Shown one piece after another: positions 12,039 through 25,200 of a DNA stretch of 64,000 bases; position 1 is the first letter of the stretch, and every line of letters begins with the position of its first letter. The stretch comes from Strobilurus pachycystidiatus. Its lineage: Eukaryota; Basidiomycota; Agaricomycetes; Agaricales; Physalacriaceae. A program made the position numbers and the translations under genes. Below the pieces are notes generated by a model that saw only the letters and a list, made by a program, of their open reading frames with translations, searched no databases and had not been told where the DNA came from. Location of the stretch: NCBI GenBank assembly GCA_019915135.1, contig JAHLMK010000002.1, positions 1,550,001-1,614,000 on the forward strand, in the 5' to 3' direction.

Positions 12039-14084
12039 CTAATCTGACCCCATAGCGCCCGTATGAATGGCCAGGGCACTCCGAGCAGGAACCGTCCCGC
12101 TGAAAGAGCCTCCAGAGACAACGAATCTTTGAGAGATTGAATTAGTCAAAGGTCGTGAGCGTATAGGATCACTCACGAAGATCCAGTGCATGACCCGGAG
12201 CTGCTTGATCCGCTAATAACATCGCAGTAAGAGCCGTCTTCCAGGGATGTGGCGAAGGTGGTAGTCCAATCTGAGTCAGCGTTGTTGATCGCTACGAAGC
12301 CAGCAGAACCTTTGAAGCGAACGTCAAATGAACCACGGCCGCGACCACAACAAGGCACAAACCTCGTCCGAAAGCGATCTGCGATGACTGAGGGGAGACC
12401 CAGTCGGTAATCGCAGCGGAACCGACATTGTTCCTAAAACCAACCATACCAGAGAACGCGGTCCAACGGTGTTGACAGAGCCATCCATTGTCTCCGCCTG
12501 TTCCAGAGCATGTTCCGGCGCCTGGGGTATATTTCCAGCGGAAGTTTTGGTATCAAGAGCTTGACTTACCACCATTCGGAGCACCATCGTCATACCCCGA
12601 GAACGAATATCCCGACAGAAGGGTGGGTGTCCCGTACGGATGCGCTAAGGAGAATATGGTTGCAGTAACGTAGGTGTTGCTGGGTGAATTATAGTTCAGC
12701 GAGGTTCCGCTCTGGGGATGATATGAGATCTTGTAAGGCCGGAAGAATGAATGAGCAACACCCGTTCGGTATCGTGGTTTGCCACGAAGACATTGGCTGA
12801 CGTTCCAGCAATCCACCCTACCGTCTCGATGAGATGAGATTCATATTAATCCTTCGGAAGATGTTACCGTTATTCTCAAGATCCTGCAGTCCGGATATTG
12901 GGCCATCGAGGAACGCGCTCTGGAGCGTTGTAGTGTACCGGAATCTGACGCCGTGTGATCAATACTTGGGGCCAAATGCGGGACTGGTCGCCTGGCTTAC
13001 TCTTGTACGTCTCCATTCCCGACGTATTCCGAAGGCTGGACGGCCTCTCCATCACCGTATATGACTTCCTGTGTTATGTAGATTGAAGAAGATGTCAACC
13101 GGGAGGTGATATCGGCAATATCACTAGCAGCAATATCTAGGCAACGCCATTAATATTAGAATCATCTGCATGTGGCGAGAGACATACGTTTAGCAGCGTC
13201 AAGACGAAGACCGTCGACACCCAGGGACAACAAGTCATTGACATATTCTGCAAGACGACTGCGGACGTATTCCGTCTCAGTGGCCAAACTGCGGCGAAAG
13301 GAAGGGGTCTTTACGATTCCGAAACACATCGAGATAGCAGGCCGCTTACTCCGCGAGGTTCCCGAGCTCGCACGTCTGCACTTGTGCGCGACTTGTGTAG
13401 TCCTCAATCTCGTCACCATCTGTCAGACCACAGTGGTGGAAGTCCTGGAAAAGAGGTTAGGATATTGGCTTTGGTTAAAAAGCAGACCGACCTGAGTCTG
13501 ATATATTCCGGGATAGTCGTAGTGCGTGAATGTCGAGCCCCCAACACCCGAACCAGAGTCTGATCCCGCCATGTGATTCATGAGAGTATCTAGGTGTCAC
13601 CAAAGCATCATTTATTGTAATGTCTTCATTATCGGTTGTCCACACTTCACCTACCGGCAATGACACTAACCCCCGCTGTATGGCATGCTGAAATCATGCT
13701 GGTTTGATGTCACGTCAATGGCATGCTAGAGAGAAAGCTTGGACCAGGCGTACTTGGCAAATTGAGTGCGGTCTCCGCGCTTTGATGTGAGGGTGTAAGA
13801 AACGGGCTGGTAATCAGTCCACCAAGCGTCGCCAGTAACGTGCTCGGCCGGAGGACTGACTGTGAATAATCAGTGCTGCTTCGTGAAGGGGAGCGATGCG
13901 TACCTTGGACAAAACCGTAGCCCGCTGGGCCTATGAATGACGTGCATTCCGCTGCGATGCTATCCCATGTCCACTCGAATAATTGAATGATCACCGTCTT
14001 AGACCCAGTGGGAGCTTTTTGAACGAGAGTGGGTGCCGCCAACACATAGGGGAGAAGAAGAAGGAAAAAAACTTTGAGGTCCAT
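12039..14084 (-). CDS. Secreted alpha-amylase, glycoside hydrolase family 13 (animal/actinobacterial type)
   Basis: Hydrolyses internal alpha-1,4 bonds of starch outside the cell. The start at 14082-14084 gives a signal peptide, [18 protein letters not shown]. The fold begins with [19 protein letters not shown]. Conserved GH13 regions are all present: region [10 protein letters not shown], region [13 protein letters not shown] (catalytic Asp), region [12 protein letters not shown] (catalytic Glu) and region [11 protein letters not shown] (second Asp). The C-terminal all-beta domain has [17 protein letters not shown] and ends [10 protein letters not shown] and a stop at 12039-12041. At least eleven or twelve short introns split the gene, for example after GYGFVQ, after VIA before DTLMNH, after NHDTER and before [10 protein letters not shown]. 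The layout matches animal and actinobacterial amylases rather than the classic ascomycete TAKA type. No frameshift was seen in the parts I spliced. Confidence 0.92.
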
Positions 14085-14150
14085 TGTTGGGGAGAAGGCG
14101 AGTTTGAACAATGAAGGCGATATCGATGTAAAGACTGAGCGTGAAGCACC

Positions 14151-14160
14151 TTTATATTCA
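14151..14160 (-). promoter_or_regulatory. TATA-like box of the alpha-amylase gene
   Basis: On the minus strand this reads TGAATATAAA. It lies about 67 bases upstream of the amylase ATG, a usual place for a TATA element in fungal genes with short leaders. No other TATA-like sequence is closer. Confidence 0.45.
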
Positions 14161-15023
14161 CCCGTCCAAGAATCATGAAACACATCGGAAGGTTGCCCAC
14201 GAGCAGGAGGAGCATTTCATGTCGGCAACCGACTCGAAAGATCGCTAATAGATCAGATGATGTTTTTCAGGACTTACTCCGAGTCTCTGAAACTTTGGAG
14301 GGAAGACCTACAGTCAGTATACAGTCGGACGTCGTCGCATTTTTCTGCGATTATGTACGGTGTTCTTCAGGATGATGACGACGCCAGTCCGAATTGCTTT
14401 GAGTTTCGGGCGATGACTTGCGGTGACTCTCCTCGCGCGCATGGTTGGCGACTTCGAAACTTTGGACATCAATATGATGATACTCCAAGTGGATGGGCCT
14501 ACCGGCCTGGTCTCATGATGGGGCCCCAATCAAAGCGTTGTCAGCGAAACGGCCACACATGCACGTGGACGGTCGAACTGTGCATCGCGGAGGAAACAAT
14601 CAAGCAAAGGACCGCTCACCAAAGCTCCTCAACGTCGCGTAGACTAAGACACCTCCACACACAACTGGAAACTGATAGTTTGTAGCCAGGGTAGCCTCAG
14701 GTAGCCCTGACTACCGGCAGCTCGTGAGCGCGTGAGCGCTTGAGCGGCGGCTGGCTCTGCAGGCCCGAGTACCGCGTGCGCCGTGCGTGGAGCTCGAGCA
14801 CTATAAATGTCTTAGTGGTGTGTAGTCTATGCCTGGTCTATGCAGATGGTCGTCCAAGCAGCTGCCGGCTGGCAGCTCGAATCCAGGGTGAACATCTGTT
14901 GTTGACTTAACAGGCTTAGCTGATAGCAATGCGGATGGAATATGCAAGACAGAGAGGTTGAAGACATAGAGAATAAATATACAGATAACCCGAAAGCAAA
15001 ATGGAGATCGTAAACAAGAAGGT
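14161..15023. other. Upstream region of alpha-amylase; no gene recognised
   Basis: About 860 bases between the amylase promoter and the stop of the next minus-strand gene. It includes an imperfect hairpin at about 14683-14715 (GTAGCCAGGG ... CCCTGACTAC). Open frames of up to about 140 codons here show no recognisable protein features, so I treat the region as regulatory or spacer. Confidence 0.4.
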
Positions 15024-18000
15024 TCAGGTGGTCCCCCAAACTACCGCTCGCTGAGAAGGTCGAACCAAGGCCTCCCACGCAGCTCGTAGGAAGGATGCCG
15101 CTGAGCTGAAGATACCATCACCGTGAGAAGGAGAGTAAACGGACGGACTGTGATACAGGTAGAGTTCAGGGGAGAACGGGTCGTAGTACGTCGTCAAGAA
15201 CAGGTCATAAGCGCGGCCGAGTGTCACGCTTGAAAAGAGGGTCAGATTGGGCAATTTCAGAAGAAGGTAGAATTTCTTACCTGTACATCACCCATAACAC
15301 GACGATCTGTATCAAGACACCGGCCGTTATCCACGCTGCCCATTTGCCAAGTTTATATGCAGGTTCATTTGGCTTGACCTGGGCTTGAGAAGAGCGGGAT
15401 TCCTATCATACATTGAGCGCCATATGGAAGAACCAATGGATGTACTTACCACGACAGACATAACCTCATTCATGCTCTTCCTTACAGCTCTGAGATTCGC
15501 ATCGATATCGGACTTGAGCTTCCTTCTTTGTTTCCTCGAGGTGCTGGAAGCCTGTTCAAGCTCCAGGATACGGTTAGTGTCTATTGCCGAAGGTGTTCTA
15601 CCAGTCGGTGAGCATTACGATCGATTTGTGTGTATGTAAGATTACCTGTCCAGTTCCCGATCCACAAGTTGCTCCAGGTGCGTCAACTCAGTCTGCATAC
15701 GAGCCATACCCTCTGCTCGAGACTTCGGTGGAGCAAACGGTTCATCGCTTCTCGAATCCATTGTACTGTCTTTCTCAACAGTGCTATCCTCCACGAGCCG
15801 ACCCATAGCATCAACAATTCGAATAGCGCTCTTGCTACGCTGAGTGTCCTCCCAGGTATCTTCTGGATAAGTGTTTTCCTGACTTTTGACAGGAGTCTGC
15901 TCCCTGCCATACTCGTCAACGATGCGAATTCTCGCCTGTCTGCGAGACTTCGAGGGAGACGTCGGAGAAGTAGATGGTGCAGCAACGTCGATGTTGGGTT
16001 TTGACGAAGACTCAAGAACCCCGTTGCCTTTGGGGAAACGGCTCTCATCGAATTCGCTAACCTCTTGGCTGTGCGCATAGACGTCAGAATCTTGTTCCGT
16101 TGATGCCTCTGATTCCTGTGCAGGATCGAATCGGACACTTTTTACGATACCAGGAGTGTTAAGCCATCCACCTGGCGGCGCGGGAGTCTGCGCGGGCAGT
16201 GACTGTGCTCTGGAGAACGGTGTGGAGTTCGGAGGAGTCGCTAGTCGTTGATCAGAGATGTTGCCCTCTTCGGCTGGTAAGGAGCTGGTTCTTGAGAGGA
16301 TATTCGGACGCGCCGGAGTAGCCATCCAGCCACCTGGGGGACGAGGCGTCTTGGTCGCAGTCTGTTGGTTCTGGAAGTCATGGCCATCATGATCATCGTC
16401 TGATGACGAGAGCGGTGGCGGTCCAGGAAGCTCTGGTAAATCAGGTGGTGGCGAGGGCGTTTGATATTCGAATTTCGGCTTTGGTGGGGTAGCTGTAGCG
16501 TCGAACAAAGGGAGAGCCGTAGGAGGAGTTGGCGGAGTGGAAAGGGACGAAGTGGGTGATAGCGGTGGAGTGTGTGAAGAACCGAGTTCCTTGTGCACTG
16601 GTGCTTCTTCTGTAGCCAGCTGGCGGGGAGGGGAGTTTCGATGTCCAGTTTCGGAGGAGTCACCTCTCAGAGGCGCGAGAGTCGAGGTCGGGGTAGCGTC
16701 CGGTGAAATATCATCTTGATCGGTTTCTACACGATGGGTGGTTAGATATGCATCGCAACATGACGGCGTGGGACACACCTGTACTCTGACCATCATAGGT
16801 ATCGTCGACCGGCCTACTGGTCGAAGCTCTCGACCAAGATGAACGACTTGATGGAATGGAGGACTTCGTGTTTTGGTGCACCTTGGCTGGAGTACCTGTT
16901 TCTGCACGAAGTGAACTCTTCGCAGTACTGTGCTCGGCTGATATCAAAGACAGTGACGATGTCGTTCGAAGACGGCCGCTGCGCGGAGAAAGGACCTCCG
17001 ATGACTGACGTTTCAGTGACGAAGATGCGCCAGTCTGTGACCGCAGTGTCGTTGGAGAAGGAGATGAGGTGGCCGGCGGTAGTGGCGAATGAGATCTGGA
17101 GGGAAAGCTGATAGGGCGAGGCCGCTGTTCGTGAGAAGGTGATAGAGAAGCTGGACGCAGATGCATGGAGGAGTGGGGGCGCGAGGATAAGAGGTGAGAT
17201 GGGCCAGGCCTATGAGCACTCAGATAATCACTCCTCTTGGACGGATCTGACGCTGCAGTGGAGTGAGGCGCAGGAGATGTAGATCTACTATGGGTTAATG
17301 AGGGGTGTCGATGCCATGTGGGGTGATTAGAGTTCCAATTTCGTTCGCGTTCGTGCACAACCTCCTCTTCCTCTTCATCATCCCGAGAGCTAGCTGACGA
17401 GCTTGAACGAGAGCTGGAGAACGAAGATCGGTTCCGCCTGGGCATCGGCGAAGGAGCAGGTGAATATGCATGCGGTTTAATTGGCTGACTGTACGTTCGA
17501 GAATGAGAGCGCGAGGAAGAGCTGGGCGTCGGCTTTGATAGTGTCCTCGGCCGGGGCTTATTCCACTGACGTTCCAACTCATCAGTGCTATGGTCGCGCA
17601 CCCGTTCTGCAGCTACGAATATGATAAGTTGCGTCGCACCACGAACAGGCCAGGACATACCTTCATCCCGGGATCCGACAGAATTCAGAGACGCTGCACT
17701 ATCACGCCTGAAGCGGGACGGAGAGATGGGTATCCGAGAATGTCTCTGCGAGGTAGGTGATCCTGTCAAGCTTCGTCGAACCGTATCGTGGTCGTCATCA
17801 GGGCTTGTGCTAGGCTTGGCAGTGCTGTTGATTTGGCTAGGCGAGGGTATTGTACGCTCGGTACGAGAACGTATAGTGCCCATCGAATCGTCCATGTTCT
17901 TCGAGGCGGGGAAAGGCACTACTGGTGGAGCGTCTTCTTCACTTTCAAGACCTTGCAAGCCCAGCTGCATTTCCGAGTCAAAATCTAGCAAGTCTTGCGG

Positions 18001-18824
18001 TACGTTAGAATGAGCACGATCAGTTCAAAGTGGTTCATTTACTGGAATGGGCGTGAATGTAAGAGTTGATGGACTGTAGAGATCGCTGAGGAGGAGTGCT
18101 TGTAGCCGCAGGCGGAGTGGCTCGTGAGGATCCGAGACCCTGAAAGTCAATGCTGACGTCCGGTGTATGCTCGTTGAAGATGTCGTGGATGGCCGTCGGT
18201 GTTCCTGAGAGGAAAGATTGATTGAAAGTTCAGTCGACTGAAGACAAGAAACGCACTGGTCTCGACTTCTTCATCACTATGACTTCTGCGTTTTTCTCTC
18301 GCTCCAAGCCGCTCTTGCTTGACCTTTTGCGCTCTCGGACTACTGTCGACCTCGCTGGTATCAATGCTGTTCCTGCGTGGTCGCGGAGTGCCCTTCTGTG
18401 GAGTGTCACCCGGCGGTCGAAGTGCGCGAGTCATGAGGCTTTTGAGCGATCCCCTATAAGAGCTATTGGTAGAAGATGCAAAGTTGGGAGGATCAAAGTC
18501 CGAATCCCGGTCCGAAGGTGAAGGTGAAGGTGGCGCGTCTGCGCGTGTAGAGTTGTCCGGTGGTATTCTGCTCATGATGGCTCGAAGGCGTGCAGCTGGA
18601 GTATCCTCAACGAGAGATACAGGGGTATCGATGTCCATATCCGAGAAGGATGAGAGCAAGCGGGACTGCTCTTCGCCGAGGTTGAGATTCACGTTGGTGC
18701 TGGAAAATTCGGGGAGCCGCGAAGGCCCAGCCTGGGATGAGCCAAGGGAGGTGTTTCCATTCCGGGCGACACGGCGGCGGGAGGATGGAGGGGGTAGCGC
18801 GTTGTCAATGTCCATGATGGACAT
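15024..18824 (-). CDS. Large low-complexity protein with C-terminal coiled coil and single membrane segment
   Basis: I do not recognise a named family. The N-terminal half is Ser/Pro/Arg-rich and disordered. A middle Pro/Thr-rich part carries two copies of a PPGGW-x2-TP motif (PRPPGGWMATPA and PAPPGGWLNTPG) and two copies of an IRIVD-x2-GR motif. Near the end is a Leu/Glu-rich coiled coil (ELTHLEQLVDREL, then RILELEQ and KLKSDIDANLRAVRKSM). One hydrophobic segment follows (AWITAGVLIQIVVLWVMY), and then about 66 residues ending WGTT and a stop at 15024-15026. Splice joins are in phase, for example SN-LLDFDSEMQ at about 18.0 kb and QST-ETDQDDIS at about 16.75 kb. This shape suits an anchor or tether in the nuclear envelope or ER, which is inference only. 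The start is MSIMDIDN (18824); a Met at 18860 is also in frame. It is divergent from MIA40, 147 bases away. Confidence 0.72.
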
Positions 18825-18971
18825 GAGGAAGGTGGACAAGTGAGACCGGTGTCCGAACATTGAACACCCGGTGGCGGTGCGTGTGTTTGGCGTCCTCACG
18901 TGGTTCTCCTGCCGTCTCTCGGCCTTCGGGCAGGCTTCGGCAGAGTAACCTCGTTCCATCCTTCCGTCAAG
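18825..18971. promoter_or_regulatory. Short shared promoter between the coiled-coil/TM gene and MIA40
   Basis: Only 147 bases lie between the two divergent start codons, so both genes must share this promoter, or their control sites must overlap each other's leaders. I see no clear TATA box. Confidence 0.5.
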
Positions 18972-19663
18972 ATGTACCGTCTGACGCGTCTACCTCTTCG
19001 TCGCTGTCTCAGCACCGCCGCTGGTACTGTCAAGACGCAAAGATATCGTGTAGGACTTGCTGCCGGTATCGCAACAGCGACGCTCGCCCTCAGTATCCCC
19101 ACTTTCGCTCTCGACGCTCGTTAGTAATCCACTTATTCCAATTTTCCGCTTACACATATCCTGCCTCCAGCCTCCTCCTCCGTTTCACCAGAAGTGTCCA
19201 CTGTCACCACCGAAGACTCTACAACAGACCCTGCAGCGGCGCCAGCGGTCGAAGAAGAGCAGGCTGAGAGCAGTAGCAGTGGAGGCGCGTACAACCCCGA
19301 AACCGGGGAAATCAACTGGGACTGCCCATGTCTAGGCGGCATGGCTGATGGGCCTTGTGGAGAAGAGTTCAAATTGGCATTTTCGTGCTTTGTGCACTCT
19401 GACGCTGAACCTAAGGGTATCAACTGCGTGGAGAAGTTCCAAGCAATGCAGAATTGCTTCAGAGAACACCCCGAGGTTTACGCCCAAGGTGCGCGTTACT
19501 TGACTTGCAACTCTCACCTCTCACCATCTATTCAGAACTCATGGACGACGAAGACCAAGAATCGACGCCGGCGCAAGAGCAAGAAGAGCCAGTTGTATCC
19601 TCCAACAAAGAGTCTACTCCACTTGCCAAAAAGAAAAGCGAAGCTCCTACGCCAAACTCTTGA
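18972..19663 (+). CDS. MIA40: Mitochondrial intermembrane space import and assembly protein Mia40
   Basis: Mia40 is the oxidoreductase that receives cysteine-rich proteins in the mitochondrial intermembrane space and puts disulfides into them. Three exons (18972-19119, 19171-19488, 19536-19663) give 197 residues. The N-terminus is a basic presequence ([15 protein letters not shown]) followed by a membrane anchor ([18 protein letters not shown]). After an acidic linker comes [17 protein letters not shown], with the redox-active CPC. The twin CX9C motifs follow: [11 protein letters not shown] and [11 protein letters not shown]. The tail is acidic and Lys-rich with no known fold. All key cysteines are present. 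Introns of 51 and 47 nt restore frame exactly. Confidence 0.96.
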
Positions 19664-20016
19664 TTCTGTGATTTCGTAGCGCTTCTACTCAGTCACCTCA
19701 CTTGTAGATCTACCGCACCTGTAATTGGTTTGGCGAAACTAAGCACGCACCCTCCTCTTCATATGCATCGATGCACGTCCGAAAGTACTTGAGACCTCTT
19801 GAGACTCCAGAGTGTCCTTCTCCTCCATATCTCTAATATAGCACCTCCATCGACACCACAGTTTCCTCGTCCAATGACCCAAAGAAAGCCACGAAAACAG
19901 TGTCACTTTCGATTTTGTGTCAAATTGTCGAGTAGTTTATTGTTGTGGGTCCAGCACGTCACGTGAATGCAGTAACACAATCAATTTCAAATTTTACATT
20001 TTTCTTCTCAACAACG
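19664..20016. other. Intergenic between MIA40 and GMP synthase
   Basis: About 350 bases in tandem orientation: the 3' end of MIA40 and the GMP synthase promoter. An A/T-rich stretch lies at 19975-20010 just before the GUA1 start. No further gene seen. Confidence 0.5.
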
Positions 20017-22078
20017 ATGGCTGAAATCCACGACCAGTTCGACACCATTCTCATCCTAGATTTTGGATCGCAGGTCGTTCATGTCATTTGATTGCGCCCA
20101 GTCTTATTGATTATAACCTCGCTCCGTTTTCAGTATAGCCATCTCATAACACGGAGATGTCGAGAACACAACGTTTACGCAGAGCTGATGCCATGCACGG
20201 TCAGGATGAGCGAACTTGCATTCAAGCCTACCGGTACAGTTATTTTCATTGACAGCCACTATCTGCTCATGACTCGTTTTCAGGCATCATCCTTTCTGGC
20301 TCGCCCTACTCCGTATATGACCCAGAGGCTCCCCACGTTGATCCGGCTGTCTTTGAGCTCGGTGTCCCCATTCTCGGTATATGTTATGGTCTACAAGTTC
20401 GCACCATACATCGAGAAGCGTCCGCACATCTCATACCTTCGCAGGAAATGGCGTTCACGATGAAGGGTAAAGTAGCACAATCTGCACACCGCGAATACGG
20501 CCATGCGACCTTATCCATCATCGACGAAAAAACTTCTGGCCTGTTTGAAGGCCTCGGGAGTGAGATCCAGGTCATTTCCATCCGCTTTGAACCGTGATCA
20601 TCACCGACATATCGTCTCTCAGGTCTGGATGTCCCATTCCGATCATCTCACCGCCATTCCCCCCGATTTTCACACTATCGCCACTACCGATAACGCTCCA
20701 TTTGCAGCCATTGCCCACAACGAGAAGCCTTGGTACGGTATCCAGTTTCACCCGGAAGTCACGCATTCTCCTAGAGGAAAAGAGGTGATAGGTAAATTCA
20801 TTCTTGGAGTTTGTGGTGCCAAGAGGGACTGGACGATGGCAAGTAGACTCATGCCATATCTTCCCCATTTCTGATCAGCCCTTAGGAGGAATTCATCGGG
20901 AAAGAAATTGCGCGTATACGCGAGATATGTGGGCCGACTGGACGTGTTATCGGGGCTGTTAGCGGTGGAGTGGATAGCACTGTCGCTGCCAAGCTCATGC
21001 ACGAAGCCATCGGTGATCGGTGCGTGCTACTGTGGTCTACACCTTCACGAAAGCTGACACTCCTCTAGATTCCATGCCATCATGGTCGACAATGGAGTTC
21101 TTCGTCTCAACGAAGCCGCCCAGGTCTATGAGATGTTGAACAAGAATCTCGGTGTCAACCTCACGGTCGTTGATGCGTCCGAATTATTCCTCAGTCGATT
21201 GGACGGTGTGGAGGACCCGGAAAAGAAACGTAAGATTATCGGCGGAACTTTCATCAATGTCTTCGAGGAGGAAGCCCACAAGCTTGAGAAACTCGCAGAG
21301 GAAGAGGAAGCTAACGGCGCGGAAAAGAAGGGCAAGGTCGAGTGGCTGCTACAAGGAACTCTCTATCCCGACGTGATCGAGAGCATCTCTTTCAAAGGCC
21401 CAAGTGCGACGATCAAGACTCACCACAACGTTGGCGGACTCCTCAAGGACATGAAGCTGAAGCTCATTGAACCTCTGAGGGAGCTATTCAAAGGTTCGTG
21501 TATTCGCTTCTTGGTTTGGTATTCCTGACTTCTTGTGGGCTTAGATGAGGTCCGGGCACTTGGTCGTCTTCTCTCCATTCCTGCGCCTCTCGTTCAGCGG
21601 CATCCTTTCCCAGGGCCAGGACTCGCCATTCGTATTCTTGGTCCTGTGACTGCTGAGCAGGTAAAGATCCTCCAGAAGGCCGATAGCATATATATCGAAG
21701 AGATACGAGCTGCTGGCCTCTACGATGAGATTGCCCAGGCGTTTGCTGTTCTACTCCCAGTGAGAGCCGTCGGTGTCATGGGCGATCAGCGAACGTACGA
21801 GCAGGTATGTCAACTCTTTCAAGCCGCCGAACCCGCCTTCTCACTGGATCATCCAGGTCATTGCTCTTCGAGCAGTTCAAAGCGAAGATTTCATGACAGC
21901 CGATTGGTATGTATTCCCGGCGCCTGTTCTGCGCAAAATTTCCTCCCGTATCACGAACGAGGTAGCCGGTATCAACCGTGTCACGTACGATATCTCCTCG
22001 AAACCCCCGGCAGTACGTGTTTTCGCGCTATCTACGAAATGGCCACTGATGTCGTCTCAGACCGTTGAATGGTTGTAG
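20017..22078 (+). CDS. GUA1: GMP synthase (glutamine-hydrolysing)
   Basis: Converts XMP to GMP using ATP and glutamine, the last step of de novo GMP synthesis in the cytosol. The protein begins [19 protein letters not shown]. The class I glutamine amidotransferase part has [13 protein letters not shown], the nucleophile elbow GICYGLQ, and the His-Glu pair in [13 protein letters not shown]. The ATP-pyrophosphatase part has the P-loop [18 protein letters not shown], then [20 protein letters not shown] and KTHHNVGGL. The dimerisation part has [15 protein letters not shown] and ends SSKPPATVEWL and a stop at 22076-22078. About eight or nine introns of roughly 45-60 nt interrupt it, the first at 20074-20133. 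All catalytic motifs are intact. APC1 follows closely on the same strand. Confidence 0.97.
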
Positions 22079-22254
22079 GAGAACATTCAGCCTCCCGATT
22101 TATACATATTTCCTTGTATCTCCAAATGCAGTGTAGATATAGATGTGATGCCTGATTTATCTATCGTTGTAAAAAGTGCACTATAATGTACCATTGTGAG
22201 GTATGCATTCCCAAGGCATTCACGGTCTCCCAAATTTGGCCACTGGCATGTCTG

Positions 22255-25200
22255 ATGCCTCCCATCACCATCACCCTACATCCCGCCAAAAAATCAGCTG
22301 CCCATGAATTCCTCTCGCGCCATGCATCCCACCCACCACAACCGAAGCCAGAGAGCCAACTTCTCAAAGCCATTCGAGTGGCTCTGCAGGGTGCGCCGCG
22401 TGCATCACAGGACGACATTCACACCTTTGCCTCGGGCAACGACGAGCTTGCATGGAACGATACGCGAGTGGTGTTGTCTTCTGGAGGAGTCATTAAACGA
22501 CACTGGGATTTCTCCATGGAGAGGCAGCCGGTCGAGTACGCATGTATTGGCTTCCTCGAACACGTCGTGCCGACAGTTCACCTCGAAAACCACGACTACA
22601 TGTTCCCTGCCACATCCGCCCCTCGAGTGACAGAACAGACGCCATTTGGGCCGTTCAGGACCTGCGAAAAGCCACCAGGGTATTCCGAGGAGACCAGCAT
22701 CGTTCGGACCGTGTTCATCTTCCTCCGGAGGATAGGCATGGCGTTTCTGGATAATGGATCGCGTTTTACGTTCACGGTCCCTTTCGTCGTTCGTCGCGCA
22801 TGGCCGATGGAACCATATGGTGTCATGATGCAGCGTCACCTCGATCCACAAGAGCTGTTGGAGGCGAGCGAGGATGATCCCGTCCTACCCACCATATACA
22901 CCCTGACCAGTCCTCTCTCCGAAATCGCGCCACTGGGAATCACAGAGGGAGTTGTAGGATCCCCGCCCCGACTAGTAGACGAGGAGGATCGTCTCGCGAC
23001 AGTACTGCCTACAGTGGATCCTCGCGAGATGCTCGTATGGGTCTCACCCTTGCGCGAGCCATATTGCCTCTTTGTCACCGTTCAACCCGAGACGCACGTC
23101 CTGAGTATATGGCGATATGTCTATATCAAGCCCAGAGTGGTACCCCAACCCCTTCCGCGTGAACGAATCAAAGAACGCGCACGCAAGCGCCAGTCGATGG
23201 TGCCACTAGATGCACCAGCTCTTGAACAGCTCGCCGAATACCCACCAATATCATCCCTTCCAGATATGCCTCCTGCCCTCACGAGTACAGTGACCATGCA
23301 GTCGCTCATGTCCCGGGAACCGACTTTGATGACTTTCGACAGCGCCGAGCCGACAAGAAGAAGAAGAAACTCCCTCAGCGATAGTCTGGACCGCATGAGG
23401 ATGGATGATGACACGTCCTACCTTCCAGTCGAACATGGCCGTATGAAGACAGCCTATTGGGCTGAAAAGCTATCTTCCATGGATATCGCTGAAGAAGAGT
23501 AAGTGGTATAATTGCTTTCTCCTTCACGTTCTAACTCTCTCATAGTGCACAATTGTGGCAGCACTTCGGTGTCTCCCTTTTTGATTTTCGTTGGAATGGG
23601 CTGGAAGATCGTTGTCGCCTTGCTGTGTCCCTGCCCCTCACGCCGACCACCTTTCTATTCGTTATAGCCACAAACATACCGGATGACGCGGTCACGGTAA
23701 CCCCCCGTTCATCCATGCCTGCCCGCTCCACTGTGCCTCTGATTGCTACACGGCCGGGCGTCAAGGATCTGTTAGTCTTGAAGGCGGATAACAGCCTTGC
23801 CTTGCTTAGCACTGGAAACGAGATTCCTCTTCAGCCCGTGACATTGAACACCGAGGCGACTAGCAGTAACTCAGCGATGCATTTGGACAACCCACCCGAT
23901 GCATACATTCGGTCACTTGCCCATCGCAACGGTATCGTCACGATCGACTTTCTCGACGGCAACTCTTCGTATACAAACTGCCTCATGATACCTCGAGATC
24001 CCCTCACTCTCGAGGTTTTGCAAATTGCGGCACTGTCACTAGCAGAGGCCGTCTTTGCCGCGGTGCACGTTACATTCCTATCCCTTTGGTCCGATCGGAA
24101 TTTCCGTACCTCGGATGGCATCGAATTCGAATGTTTTACACGGGCTCTCTTCTATGTATGCGGCATGGAGCAGCTGGACAGGCTGACACCTGACGAGCCT
24201 TTCAATGTTTTGCTCACTTCTCCTTCCCATAAACGCTTCGCGACGGACGTATCCTTCCGGATGAGTGGCCTCGAACTGCCAAGAGCGACTCAGCCATTGC
24301 TCTCCACGCCAGGAAGCTATGACACATCATCTCCTCAACTGCAGATTATCGTCGCGCCGGTTCTTTACGCTTTGCACACCTTGGGCGAAAATTTGCGTCT
24401 GAGAGTGGATCGCTATCGAGACCTCCGGGACCTCGCTGGCGTCATCTGTCGTCTTGCTATGCTTGTACGCCCCGAATGGGCTGATTATTGGCGCAGACTA
24501 TCCCCGTCGTCTTCTGAGTCAAGTACATGGCCCAGCTTCGAGCCCAGTTGCCCTCCATTTTCCGACGATAGAATCCCTGTCTGGCCGCCTGACATCACTG
24601 CGATCCTCTACGGGCGCATCAGTAACCCAGACTGGCAGGTCCCTGCATTTTCCTTGAGCGAACTCGCAGCCCGTTACGCTATAAGACCATCATACGCGTT
24701 TGGGCATGTGGATCCTCTCGTCGATTTGAAGCAGCTCAGTGAAGTGTACAAAACACTCTCTGATCCAGCTGTGTCTTCCAGCATTAAACGCGCGGAAAAT
24801 GCAGTTCGCATGTTGCTCTCTGAGGACAGGAAGATATTTCATATGTTGGACGTGATGCCTTTGGGGTTAGCGGCGCCATTGCGAGAAGCCATACGAAGCT
24901 GCCAGCTCGCGCCGCCTTTGAACTGGCCAGCGGAAATGTACTGCGCTATCGGCAGAGAGGACGTCGCAGCCAGCGCCTGTCAGCAAACAGATATTTTGGT
25001 GAAGGATGGATTCAAAGGAACCAAGGAATTCATGGTAAGGCGCACTCCTGAACTTCTGCGAAATTCCTGACGGCGATCTCATCAGGGACCCAACAAGCGT
25101 CGGCCGGTCATCGGCCAGCTCATATCTCAGGTTAAGACTCTGTCCGCCGGAGAAGTTGGACGAATGACTGGCGTCGAGCTCGAGCTAGACGACTTCACAG

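Noticed and set aside
14257..14685. 142-codon plus-strand open frame upstream of the amylase
   Set aside because: Amino acid make-up is random-looking, there is no family match, and it lies in the amylase upstream region.
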